A stretch of DNA of 6,820 nucleotides from JBGPYM01 sp041493205 (GTDB lineage: Bacteria > Bacteroidota > Ignavibacteria > UBA10030 > UBA6906): assembly GCA_041493205.1 (NCBI GenBank), contig JBGPYM010000171.1, positions 1 through 6,820 on the forward strand, read 5' to 3'. Below are positions 1 through 5,541 of the stretch, piece after piece (the first letter of the stretch is position 1; every line of letters begins with the position of its first letter). Under the pieces are notes generated by a model. The model was given only the letters and a program-made list of their open reading frames with translations. It was not told where the DNA came from and did not search any database. Position numbers and translations under genes: made by a program.

Positions 1-1
1 C

Positions 2-376
2 ACCGGCGGCGTGTTCGAATCGTTGATGCAGTTCAGCACCTCGCTCGAAGACCTCCGGCGTACTGCCTTCGAAGGGGAGCGCGTCCAGGGGATGCGGCAG
101 AGGTTTTTCGATTCCGCGCTTTCCAACGCGGGCCGGCTGCACCAGGTCTGCTCTGCGGAAGGGCAGGAGGCCCTCGCGCAGTTCGCGGCCGCATTCTCCC
201 TTTTCCTCCGGTATGTCATCGAACGGGATCTGTTCGACGACGCCCGTGTGGCCCACGTCGTGGACAATGCGGGACAGGCGCTGCAGGCCATCCTCGACCG
301 GGCCAGCGACGAGGATTATGACTCACTGCAGCAGACGATCGACATGCTCCACAATCCCGAGACGTTACTCGAATAG
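2..376 (+). CDS. Helical protein of unknown function (5' end probably outside the window)
   Basis: I do not recognise this protein. The frame is open from the window edge and ends at TAG 374-376. A GTG at 11 could start a 121-residue protein, but nothing like a ribosome binding site precedes it, so the gene probably begins upstream. The visible part looks almost wholly alpha-helical and soluble, with many Ala, Leu, Gln, Glu and Arg residues in heptad-like spacing. I see no signal peptide, membrane segment, Cys motif or nucleotide-binding loop. The C-terminal half is acidic (DRASDEDYDSLQQ) and ends in LLE. The stop lies 14 bases before the guanylyltransferase start, which has its own ribosome binding site, so the two genes are probably co-transcribed. 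The codon pattern matches the neighbours, so I think it is a real gene rather than a shadow. Confidence 0.6.
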   Translation, partial: TGGVFESLMQFSTSLEDLRRTAFEGERVQGMRQRFFDSALSNAGRLHQVCSAEGQEALAQFAAAFSLFLRYVIERDLFDDARVAHVVDNAGQALQAILDRASDEDYDSLQQTIDMLHNPETLLE

Positions 377-390
377 CACCGAAGGAAACC

Positions 391-1479
391 ATGGCTACAA
401 CGTGCGCCGTCATTATGGCAGGTGGTGTGGGAACGAGATTCTGGCCCCGCAGCCGCGAGAAATTCCCGAAGCACCTCCTCCAGATCTTCGGCAAAGATAC
501 GATGATTCAGAGCACGGTGAGACGCCTGGAACCTCTGGTGAGCTCCCGGGATGTCTTTGTGGTGACCAACCGCCTCCAGAAAACCCCGCTGGTCAAACAA
601 ATCCCCCATGTGCCGGAAGAAAATATCGTCCTGGAACCGGTCGGGCGGAATACCGCTCCCTGTATCGGTCTCGCGGCGCTCCACGTGCGCCGCATGGATC
701 CGAAAGCGGTCATGATCGTTCTTCCTGCGGATCATATCATCCGGAACGATGACGAGTTCCGGCGGGTCCTCCGCGTCGCCGTCGAAACCGCTGATTCCTC
801 CGGGCGCCTCCTGACCATCGGGATTACACCCACCCACCCGGAAACCGGTTACGGCTACATCCAGTTCGTCAACGAGGAGGAGGAACGCAATCCCTTCTAC
901 GACCGCGGCGTCCGGCGGGTCAAGACGTTTGCCGAAAAACCGAACCTGGCAACGGCCGAGCGGTTCCTGGCCAGCGGCGATTTTCTCTGGAACAGCGGCA
1001 TGTTCGTCTGGCGTGTGGATGCCATCCTCGAGGAAATCCGGAAGTGCCTTCCGGATCTCCATGCGGAATTGATGAAAATCGACCACGACATCGGTACGAC
1101 GCGGTACCAGCAGACGCTCGAAACCGTGTATGGCATCATCCGGGGGATCTCCATCGACTACGGTGTCATGGAAAAGGCCGAGGGCGTCTTTGTGATTCCG
1201 GGCTCGTTCGGATGGAACGACATCGGCTCGTGGGATGAAGTGTTCCGGGTGTCAGGGAAGGACGACGGGGGAAATTCGGTCACCGGCAAGGTGATTCAGA
1301 AGGACACGAAGAACTCATTCATTTACTCTCCCGACAAGGTTGTGGCCACCATCGGCGTGGAAGACCTGATTATTGTCAATACCGACGACGCTCTTCTCAT
1401 ATGCCGCCGCGGAAGGTCCCAGGACGTCAAAGATATATCAGACTACCTGAAGCGCAAGCAGATGAACGAATACCTCTGA
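391..1479 (+). CDS. manC: Mannose-1-phosphate guanylyltransferase (GDP-mannose pyrophosphorylase)
   Basis: This cytoplasmic nucleotidyltransferase makes GDP-mannose from mannose-1-phosphate and GTP, supplying mannose, fucose or rhamnose-type units for surface glycans. The 362-residue protein has the family motifs in order: the nucleotide-binding signature AGGVGTRFWPRSR at residues 10-22, LPADH at 111-115, GYGYI at 153-157, EKP at 182-184, WNSGMF at 200-205 and GWNDIGSW at 274-281 (likely metal and substrate site). The C-terminus (TDDALLICRRGRSQDVKDI) is the usual end of the single-domain form. There is no phosphomannose isomerase domain, so it is not the fused two-domain enzyme of proteobacteria. 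The ATG at 391 is preceded by GAAGGAA (381-387), a good ribosome binding site. It sits in a plus-strand operon and its TGA lies 3 bases before the next gene. The protein family is clear; use of the symbol manC is by analogy. Confidence 0.93.
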   Translation: MATTCAVIMAGGVGTRFWPRSREKFPKHLLQIFGKDTMIQSTVRRLEPLVSSRDVFVVTNRLQKTPLVKQIPHVPEENIVLEPVGRNTAPCIGLAALHVRRMDPKAVMIVLPADHIIRNDDEFRRVLRVAVETADSSGRLLTIGITPTHPETGYGYIQFVNEEEERNPFYDRGVRRVKTFAEKPNLATAERFLASGDFLWNSGMFVWRVDAILEEIRKCLPDLHAELMKIDHDIGTTRYQQTLETVYGIIRGISIDYGVMEKAEGVFVIPGSFGWNDIGSWDEVFRVSGKDDGGNSVTGKVIQKDTKNSFIYSPDKVVATIGVEDLIIVNTDDALLICRRGRSQDVKDISDYLKRKQMNEYL

Positions 1480-1482
1480 CGC

Positions 1483-1920
1483 ATGTCCTGCCGGTGGTTG
1501 AAACCCGCAGTACTCTTCGTCGCGGCTTCGTTCATTGCCGGGTGCGGGACCGGCTCTCCGCGATTCACCTCGGCGGCTGGTGCTGATGCAGCCATCCGGG
1601 ATTCTTCCGGCCACCAGCTCGACGGCATCGCCTCGTATTATGCGGAAGAATTCCACGGCAGGAAGACCGCAAACGGGGAAACGTACGACATGAACAGCCT
1701 GACTGCCGCGCACCGTACGCTCCCGTTCGGCACCCGGGTGAAAGTCGTCAATCGCGAGACCGGGCGCTCGGTCGTCGTGCGAATCAACGACCGTGGTCCC
1801 TTCAAAGACGATCGGGTCATCGATCTCTCCCTCGCCGCAGCGAAACAGCTCGGCCTCATTGCCAATGGCACCGGTGCAGTCCTCCTTGAAATCCTCGAAC
1901 TTGGACCAGCCCAGAAATAG
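1483..1920 (+). CDS. rlpA: RlpA-family septal-ring lipoprotein / lytic transglycosylase
   Basis: This is a 145-residue lipoprotein of the RlpA family. The family cleaves glycan strands lacking stem peptides and helps daughter cells separate in Pseudomonas. Residues 1-20 form a signal peptide ending in the lipobox IAG-Cys21, so the mature protein should be lipid-anchored. After a short linker, residues 48-140 are the double-psi beta-barrel domain (GIASYYAEEFHGRKTANGE, then LPFGTRVKVVN and NDRGPF). Glu66, His77 and Asp103 have exactly the spacing of the catalytic residues I recall for P. aeruginosa RlpA (E120, H131, D157), so the enzyme looks active. There is no C-terminal SPOR domain, so another feature must direct it to the septum, if it goes there. 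The start ATG has no clear ribosome binding site and lies 3 bases after the manC stop, suggesting translational coupling. Confidence 0.9.
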   Translation: MSCRWLKPAVLFVAASFIAGCGTGSPRFTSAAGADAAIRDSSGHQLDGIASYYAEEFHGRKTANGETYDMNSLTAAHRTLPFGTRVKVVNRETGRSVVVRINDRGPFKDDRVIDLSLAAAKQLGLIANGTGAVLLEILELGPAQK

Positions 1921-1924
1921 CGGC

Positions 1925-2590
1925 ATGGCGCGCCCGCTCCTCTCAGCGAAGGAGGTTCAGGCAGCAATCGCTTCCGGGAACCACCGGATCTTCGCCGCGC
2001 CGGGGACGCTCATTACGCCGATGGCGCGCGACCTTGCGGCATCACACGGGATCGAGATTCTCGTGCAACTCGCGGCAAAGGAGCCACCCACCCCAGCTCA
2101 CGAGGACCCCACCCCGGATCCGGCTCCGTCAAAGGCCGTCAAAACGGTGGCTTTCGGCGCCGACCACGGCGGTTTCCAGCTCAAGCAAATGCTCATAAAG
2201 CACGCCGAGTCCCTGGGCTATGCGGTCCTGGACCTTGGAACTTCCAACGAGGAATCATGTGACTACCCGGACTTTGCCTTCGCCGTCGCCCGGGCCGTCG
2301 CCTCAGGGGAAGCCTGGCGCGGCGTCATGATTGACGGCGCCGGTATAGGCTCCTGCGTCGTGGCAAACAAGGTCCCCGGAATTCGCGCGGCCTGCTGCCA
2401 TAATGAATTCGTCGCCCGGAACGCAAGGGAACACAATGATACCAATGTCCTTACATTGGGGAGCCGGGTCACTGGTTCAGAGGTCTGCAAGGAGATCATG
2501 AAGGTCTGGCTGGAGACTTGGTTTGCGGGAGGAAGGCACAAGGGACGGGTGGATAAGATGACGGATGTCGAACGACGTTACTTGAAATAA
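1925..2590 (+). CDS. rpiB: RpiB/LacAB-family sugar-phosphate isomerase with N-terminal EutQ-like domain
   Basis: The 221-residue protein has two parts. Residues 73-221 are a complete RpiB/LacAB isomerase domain, which interconverts ribose-5-phosphate and ribulose-5-phosphate in the classical enzyme. Visible are FGADHGGF (77-84), the anion-hole loop DGAGIG (137-142), ANKVPGIRAA (147-156), REHNDTNVLTLGSR (168-181, with His170) and GGRHKGRVDKM (202-212, with phosphate-binding Arg204 and Arg208). The position of the catalytic Cys in the E. coli enzyme (ICGTGIG) is Asp137 here (IDGAGIG), with a Cys seven residues later (Cys144). Residues 1-50 form an extra domain (LLSAKEVQAAIASG, then TLITPMARDLAASHGIEI) that resembles the N-terminus of EutQ as I remember it. 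A Pro-rich linker follows (52-68). An in-frame ATG at 1793 lies inside rlpA and is rejected; the ATG at 1925 is 4 bases after the rlpA stop and fits the domain edge. Substrate specificity is uncertain because of the active-site change. Confidence 0.87.
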   Translation: MARPLLSAKEVQAAIASGNHRIFAAPGTLITPMARDLAASHGIEILVQLAAKEPPTPAHEDPTPDPAPSKAVKTVAFGADHGGFQLKQMLIKHAESLGYAVLDLGTSNEESCDYPDFAFAVARAVASGEAWRGVMIDGAGIGSCVVANKVPGIRAACCHNEFVARNAREHNDTNVLTLGSRVTGSEVCKEIMKVWLETWFAGGRHKGRVDKMTDVERRYLK

Positions 2591-2619
2591 ATCAATACGT
2601 TACGAACATTTGCGCCGAT

Positions 2620-2648
2620 GGGCAGGTTGAATTACCTGCCCTTTTTTT
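2620..2648 (+). terminator. Intrinsic terminator of the manC-rlpA-rpiB operon
   Basis: A perfect 8-base-pair stem, GGGCAGGT (2620-2627) with ACCTGCCC (2634-2641), encloses a six-base loop and is followed at once by seven T. It begins 30 bases after the rpiB stop. The minus strand has no matching T-run, so it is one-directional. Confidence 0.93.
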
Positions 2649-2810
2649 GTGCCCGCGAGCACAGAGATCGATTCCTCCTTGACTTTCAATCGCATTAGAA
2701 GTAGCTTTATAGCGGTTTCTCTCAGATCCAGGCTATCTATCGTCACCCCATAGTATTACTTAGAGTTGGGGGGGTCACTCAAACCACCGCTGAAGGTTGG
2801 TCGGTGTAAG

Positions 2811-2819
2811 TGACATAAT
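2811..2819 (+). promoter_or_regulatory. Possible extended -10 promoter for the lytic transglycosylase gene
   Basis: TGA directly before CATAAT (2814-2819) makes an extended -10 element, 57 bases upstream of the chosen start, with a start point expected near 2826. No good -35 lies at the right distance. A second, weaker possibility further upstream is TTGACT at 2679-2684 with TAGCTT at 2702-2707 (17-base spacer). The region 2649-2875 otherwise shows no convincing gene; it holds a run of seven G (2767-2773) of unknown meaning. Confidence 0.35.
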
Positions 2820-2865
2820 AATCCTGTACCGGCGATCCGATGGGTCGCCCCACAATCACAACCAC

Positions 2866-2875
2866 AGGGGGGTGG
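2866..2875 (+). promoter_or_regulatory. Ribosome binding site that decides the transglycosylase start
   Basis: AGGGGGGTGG directly before the ATG at 2876 resembles the AGGAGGTG consensus. The upstream in-frame ATG at 2840 has no such site and would put 12 extra residues before the signal peptide. Confidence 0.5.
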
Positions 2876-3610
2876 ATGATCAAACCAATCCTCACGTCTC
2901 TCTTCATCGGGCTGGTGCTTTTTGCGGGGTGTACGCCTTCCAGCGAAAATATAGCCAGAAAGGCCGAAGGGGTCGGGGGTGAGAAGGATACCATTACAGC
3001 CACCTTTGCGGCTGACGATGAGTCCGTTCCCACGCTCGACCGGTCAACCGAACGGATTATAACTCGTTTCGGCCCGACGATTAAAAGGTACGCGGAGCGA
3101 TATGGTTTTGACTGGAGGTTTGTGCTGGCGGTTATGAAGCAGGAATCGCGTTTTTATCACCGGGCGGAGAGCCGGAAGGGCGCCTTCGGCCTTATGCAGA
3201 TCATGCCGGTGACAGGTGTGGAGGTGGCACGGAAGCTCGAGTTGAGGGATCTTTCGCATCCCGAGAACAACATCAGGGGAGGGATCTTCTACCTGCGACG
3301 GCTCTACAACATGTTCGATGGCGCCGGTGAGGCCGACCGCCTCAAGCTGACGCTTGCCGCCTACAATGCAGGCGTCACCCGCGTGTATGACGCACAGGAG
3401 GTCGCAGCCTACTTCCAGGAGCAGCCGAACGAATGGGTCTCTGTCAAGGATGCCCTGCCGCTTCTCTCAAAGAGATACTACACCCTGCACAAAAATGTCT
3501 GGGGGCAGGAGAAGCCCCGGGGAGGATGGTTCGGAAACGCGAAGGAGACCCTGGGGTACGTGGATGCGGTCATGGACTATTATGACGAATACCGCATCTC
3601 GTTGAACTAA
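2876..3610 (+). CDS. Lipoprotein lytic transglycosylase, MltF/SLT-like (GH23 fold)
   Basis: This 244-residue lipoprotein cleaves the MurNAc-GlcNAc bond of peptidoglycan, leaving 1,6-anhydro ends. The signal peptide (MIKPILTSLFIGLVLFAGC) ends in the lipobox FAG-Cys19. Residues 20-58 are a low-complexity, probably flexible linker. Residues 60-240 form the SLT domain: catalytic Glu90 in KQESRF, GLMQIM at 105-110, GGIFYL at 135-140, AAYNAG at 161-166, then LPLLSKRYY and a closing YVDAVMDYYDEY. The layout, including the DAQEVAAYF...W segment, is most like the C-terminal catalytic domain of MltF. The N-terminal solute-binding-protein domain of true MltF is absent. The start at 2876 is chosen over 2840 because it opens the signal peptide and follows a G-rich ribosome binding site. 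The gene stands alone between the terminator at 2620-2648 and its own at 3694-3722. It is the second lipoprotein transglycosylase in the window, after rlpA. Confidence 0.9.
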   Translation: MIKPILTSLFIGLVLFAGCTPSSENIARKAEGVGGEKDTITATFAADDESVPTLDRSTERIITRFGPTIKRYAERYGFDWRFVLAVMKQESRFYHRAESRKGAFGLMQIMPVTGVEVARKLELRDLSHPENNIRGGIFYLRRLYNMFDGAGEADRLKLTLAAYNAGVTRVYDAQEVAAYFQEQPNEWVSVKDALPLLSKRYYTLHKNVWGQEKPRGGWFGNAKETLGYVDAVMDYYDEYRISLN

Positions 3611-3616
3611 CTCTCT

Positions 3617-3718
3617 GTAGTAGCACCGGCGTCCCCGCCGGTGTCCCTGTAGTAGCACCGGCGTCCCTGCCGGTGTCTTTAAGTGTGAAGTGGCACCGGC
3701 GTCCCTGCCGGTGTCTTT
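3617..3718 (+). repeat. Three 32-base hairpin repeats (REP-like)
   Basis: Three copies of a 32-base unit lie between the transglycosylase and pdaD: 3617-3648, 3649-3680 and 3687-3718. The first two are directly adjacent; a 6-base spacer (AAGTGT) precedes the third. Copies 2 and 3 differ at 2 of 32 positions. Each has a palindromic core, CACCGGC with GCCGGTG around a loop based on GTCCCT. Copy 1 has a C in the loop that extends the stem to 8 base pairs with a TCCC loop. The left flank is GTAGTAG in copies 1 and 2. Near-identity in a non-coding gap and the hairpin core suggest a dispersed REP-type element rather than chance. Whether it is present elsewhere in the genome cannot be seen here. Confidence 0.9.
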
Positions 3719-3722
3719 TTTT
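3694..3722 (+). terminator. Intrinsic terminator of the transglycosylase gene, built from the third repeat
   Basis: The stem CACCGGC (3694-3700) with GCCGGTG (3707-3713) is followed by TC and seven T (3716-3722). The T-run overlaps the stop codon of the opposing pdaD gene (3721-3723). Read on the minus strand there is no T-run after the hairpin, so pdaD may depend on the stacked hairpins or on Rho. Confidence 0.82.
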
Positions 3723-4266
3723 ATGGCAACAAAATGGCACACGCCACGACGGTCGTCCAGATCCCGTCCTTGTGCCCTTCCGCCGACTGTGTAATGTTGA
3801 AAGTCTTGACGATCTTCCCGCTCATCTTGTAGAGCTTCTCCCGCTCGTCCCAGGCAACTCCCGGATCAAACTCAACGCCAAGCGTCGTCGCCAGCATCGT
3901 CGCGGCCAGATCTTCGGCGTACTCCCCGGCTTTCTCGTCGGTCTCGCCGTACGGGTGATGCTCCGAGAGATAGCCGTACTGCGTTGTGTCGGCCGGCGTG
4001 GCAACGCCGATCGATGCCGCAATGAGCCGGTTGGGCTCGTTGGTGGCATTCCTGGCCATCACGGAGAACGTGATCTGTCCGGGCGCGAGGAGCTTCAGCC
4101 CATCTTCCGTGGGGATCCGCTTGCATCCCGGGGGGAAAATGCTCGACACGGTGACCAGATTGCATTTCTCGATCTTTGCATCCCTGAGCGCAAGCTCGAA
4201 TGACTGAAGATAGTCCTTGTGGCGGCCTACCCCCTTCGTGAAGAACAGTTTTCCCGGTACGTACAA
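3721..4266 (-). CDS. pdaD: Pyruvoyl-dependent arginine decarboxylase
   Basis: This enzyme decarboxylates arginine to agmatine, the first step of a polyamine route. It uses a pyruvoyl group made by self-cleavage instead of pyridoxal phosphate. The 181-residue protein has the processing site NLVTVSSIFPPGC, with cleavage expected between Ser41 and Ser42; Ser42 would become the pyruvoyl group of the alpha chain. YGYLSEHHPYGE (97-108) carries Glu102, which probably matches the catalytic Glu109 of the Methanocaldococcus jannaschii enzyme. ITFSVMARN, LIAASIGVA and KMSGKI are further family segments, and the length is normal. The start is TTG at 4266, supported by AGAGGGAG at 4275-4282 and by the family's typical N-terminus (VPGKLFFTKGVGRHKDY). 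It follows tyrS after 42 bases and is probably the last gene of smpB-tyrS-pdaD. Its stop overlaps the opposing terminator. Classification is clear; the closest form I recall is from green sulfur bacteria. Confidence 0.94.
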   Translation of the reverse strand: MYVPGKLFFTKGVGRHKDYLQSFELALRDAKIEKCNLVTVSSIFPPGCKRIPTEDGLKLLAPGQITFSVMARNATNEPNRLIAASIGVATPADTTQYGYLSEHHPYGETDEKAGEYAEDLAATMLATTLGVEFDPGVAWDEREKLYKMSGKIVKTFNITQSAEGHKDGIWTTVVACAILLP

Positions 4267-4274
4267 GTTCTCAT

Positions 4275-4282
4275 CTCCCTCT
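4275..4282 (-). promoter_or_regulatory. Ribosome binding site for the TTG start of pdaD
   Basis: On the minus strand AGAGGGAG ends 8 bases before the TTG at 4266. No ATG or GTG lies in frame nearby upstream; an ATG between the two is out of frame. Confidence 0.6.
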
Positions 4283-4308
4283 TGACTAAGTGAGTTGTGG
4301 TGGGTTAA

Positions 4309-5532
4309 TCACGCATTTGCCAGACGCACGCGGCGGAAGCCGCGCTTGCCGACACGGACAACGACCCCGCTGCCGATGGTGATGGCGGTGTTGACATCCG
4401 CGACCTTGTTTCCGTCCACGCTGACCGCCCCCTGCTCGACCATCCGGCGCGCCTCGTTCCGCGAAGAAACCAGCTGGGTATCGATGAGCAACTGAACGAT
4501 CCCGATGGCGCCTCCCTCCCCGTGGACCGCGCTCTCCTGCATCTCGTCGGGCGCCTCCCGATCCTTGAACATGCGGTCAAATTCCTTCTCCGCGGCATCC
4601 GCATCCCCCGGGGTGTGGTAGAGCGCGACCAGCGTGCGTGCCAGGAGCCGTTTCAGGTGGCTTGGATTCGTGGCAGGATTTGCGAGCTGCGTCTTGATCG
4701 ACTCGAGCTCTTTCTGCGGTGTGTTGGTCGTAAGGACAAAATAATCGTAAATCAGCGGATCAGGTATCCGCATGGTCTTCCCGAAAATCTCCCGCGGCGG
4801 CTCGGTGATGCCGATATAGTTGTCGAGGGATTTGCTCATTTTTTCGACGCCGTCGATCCCCGGCAGCACCGGCATCGTGAGGGCCACCTGCGGATCGAGA
4901 CCGTATTCCCGCTGTATGTCCCGACCGACCAGGAGGTTGAATTTCTGGTCGGTCCCCCCGAGTTCCACGTCGGCCCGGATGGCCACGGAATCCATGGCCT
5001 GGGCCAGTGGGTAGAGGAATTCATGAATGCTGATCGGCTCTTCCGCCTCGTACCGCCGCTCGAAGTCGTCCCGTTCCAGCATGCGGGCGACGGTGTACTT
5101 GCTCCCGAGCGCGATCACGTCGGCGAAGCTCATCTTCGCAAGCCACTCCGAATTGTACAGCATCTGGATCTTGTGCGTGGAGAGGATTCTGGTGGCCTGC
5201 TCGAAGTAACTCTGACCATTCGTGCGGGTCTCTTCGAGGGAGAGGGAGGGGCGGGTCTTGCTCCTCCCCGACGGGTCGCCGATCATGCCGGTGAAGTCCC
5301 CCACGATCAGGATCGCCTGGTGTCCCAGATCCTGGAACTGGCGCAGCTTCCGGAGAACGACCGAATGGCCCAGATGCAGATCGGGCCGGCTGGGATCGCA
5401 GCCAAGCTTGACGTTCAACGGCGTGCCGGTGCGGAGGGACGCGGCAATCTTGCGTTCAAGATCCTCCGGCCGGATGATCTCCGCAGCGCCGCGCGTAATA
5501 AGGTCGAGCTGTTCTTTCAGGGGGGGAAACAA
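4309..5532 (-). CDS. tyrS: Tyrosyl-tRNA synthetase
   Basis: This class I synthetase charges tRNA-Tyr with tyrosine at the cost of ATP, in the cytoplasm and normally as a dimer. The 407-residue protein shows the HIGH motif as HLGH (53-56), the tyrosine-pocket segment YPLAQAMDSVAIRADVELGG (174-193) with GGTDQKFNLL, and KMSKS at 231-235. A C-terminal S4 RNA-binding domain occupies roughly 344-404 (QLLIDTQLVSSRNEARRMV, then GAVSVDGNKV). The N-terminus FPPLKEQLDLITRG and the PSRPDLHLGH form place it in the TyrZ-like subgroup. The start is TTG at 5532: the only other in-frame codon of note upstream is the smpB stop, 9 bases away. No clear ribosome binding site is seen, so translation may be coupled to smpB. 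A run of seven C spans codons 3-5. It lies in an operon with smpB upstream and pdaD downstream. Confidence 0.96.
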   Translation of the reverse strand: MFPPLKEQLDLITRGAAEIIRPEDLERKIAASLRTGTPLNVKLGCDPSRPDLHLGHSVVLRKLRQFQDLGHQAILIVGDFTGMIGDPSGRSKTRPSLSLEETRTNGQSYFEQATRILSTHKIQMLYNSEWLAKMSFADVIALGSKYTVARMLERDDFERRYEAEEPISIHEFLYPLAQAMDSVAIRADVELGGTDQKFNLLVGRDIQREYGLDPQVALTMPVLPGIDGVEKMSKSLDNYIGITEPPREIFGKTMRIPDPLIYDYFVLTTNTPQKELESIKTQLANPATNPSHLKRLLARTLVALYHTPGDADAAEKEFDRMFKDREAPDEMQESAVHGEGGAIGIVQLLIDTQLVSSRNEARRMVEQGAVSVDGNKVADVNTAITIGSGVVVRVGKRGFRRVRLANA

Positions 5533-5541
5533 GTGCCCAGG

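Noticed and set aside
316..1086. 256-residue minus-strand open frame opposite manC
   Set aside because: It is the antisense shadow of a clear guanylyltransferase gene and has no recognisable motif.
1793..1924. 44-residue N-terminal extension of the RpiB protein overlapping rlpA
   Set aside because: It lies wholly inside the rlpA coding region and just past its stop, is Ser/Pro/Asn-rich with no conserved pattern, and the ATG at 1925 sits at the edge of the recognised domain.
2840..2875. Upstream start for the transglycosylase at 2840
   Set aside because: It has no ribosome binding site and would place a polar stretch before a perfectly formed lipoprotein signal peptide that starts at 2876.
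2767..2875. G-quadruplex from the G-runs near 2767 and 2867
   Set aside because: Only two long G-runs, about 100 bases apart, with no set of four closely spaced runs on one strand.
3617..3718. CRISPR array
   Set aside because: Copies are directly adjacent or 6 bases apart, so there are no spacers of the usual 30-40 bases, and no cas gene is present.
3673..4203. 176-residue plus-strand open frame opposite pdaD
   Set aside because: It is a shadow of pdaD, starts inside the hairpin repeats, and its Arg/Gly/Leu-rich composition is typical of antisense frames in GC-rich DNA.
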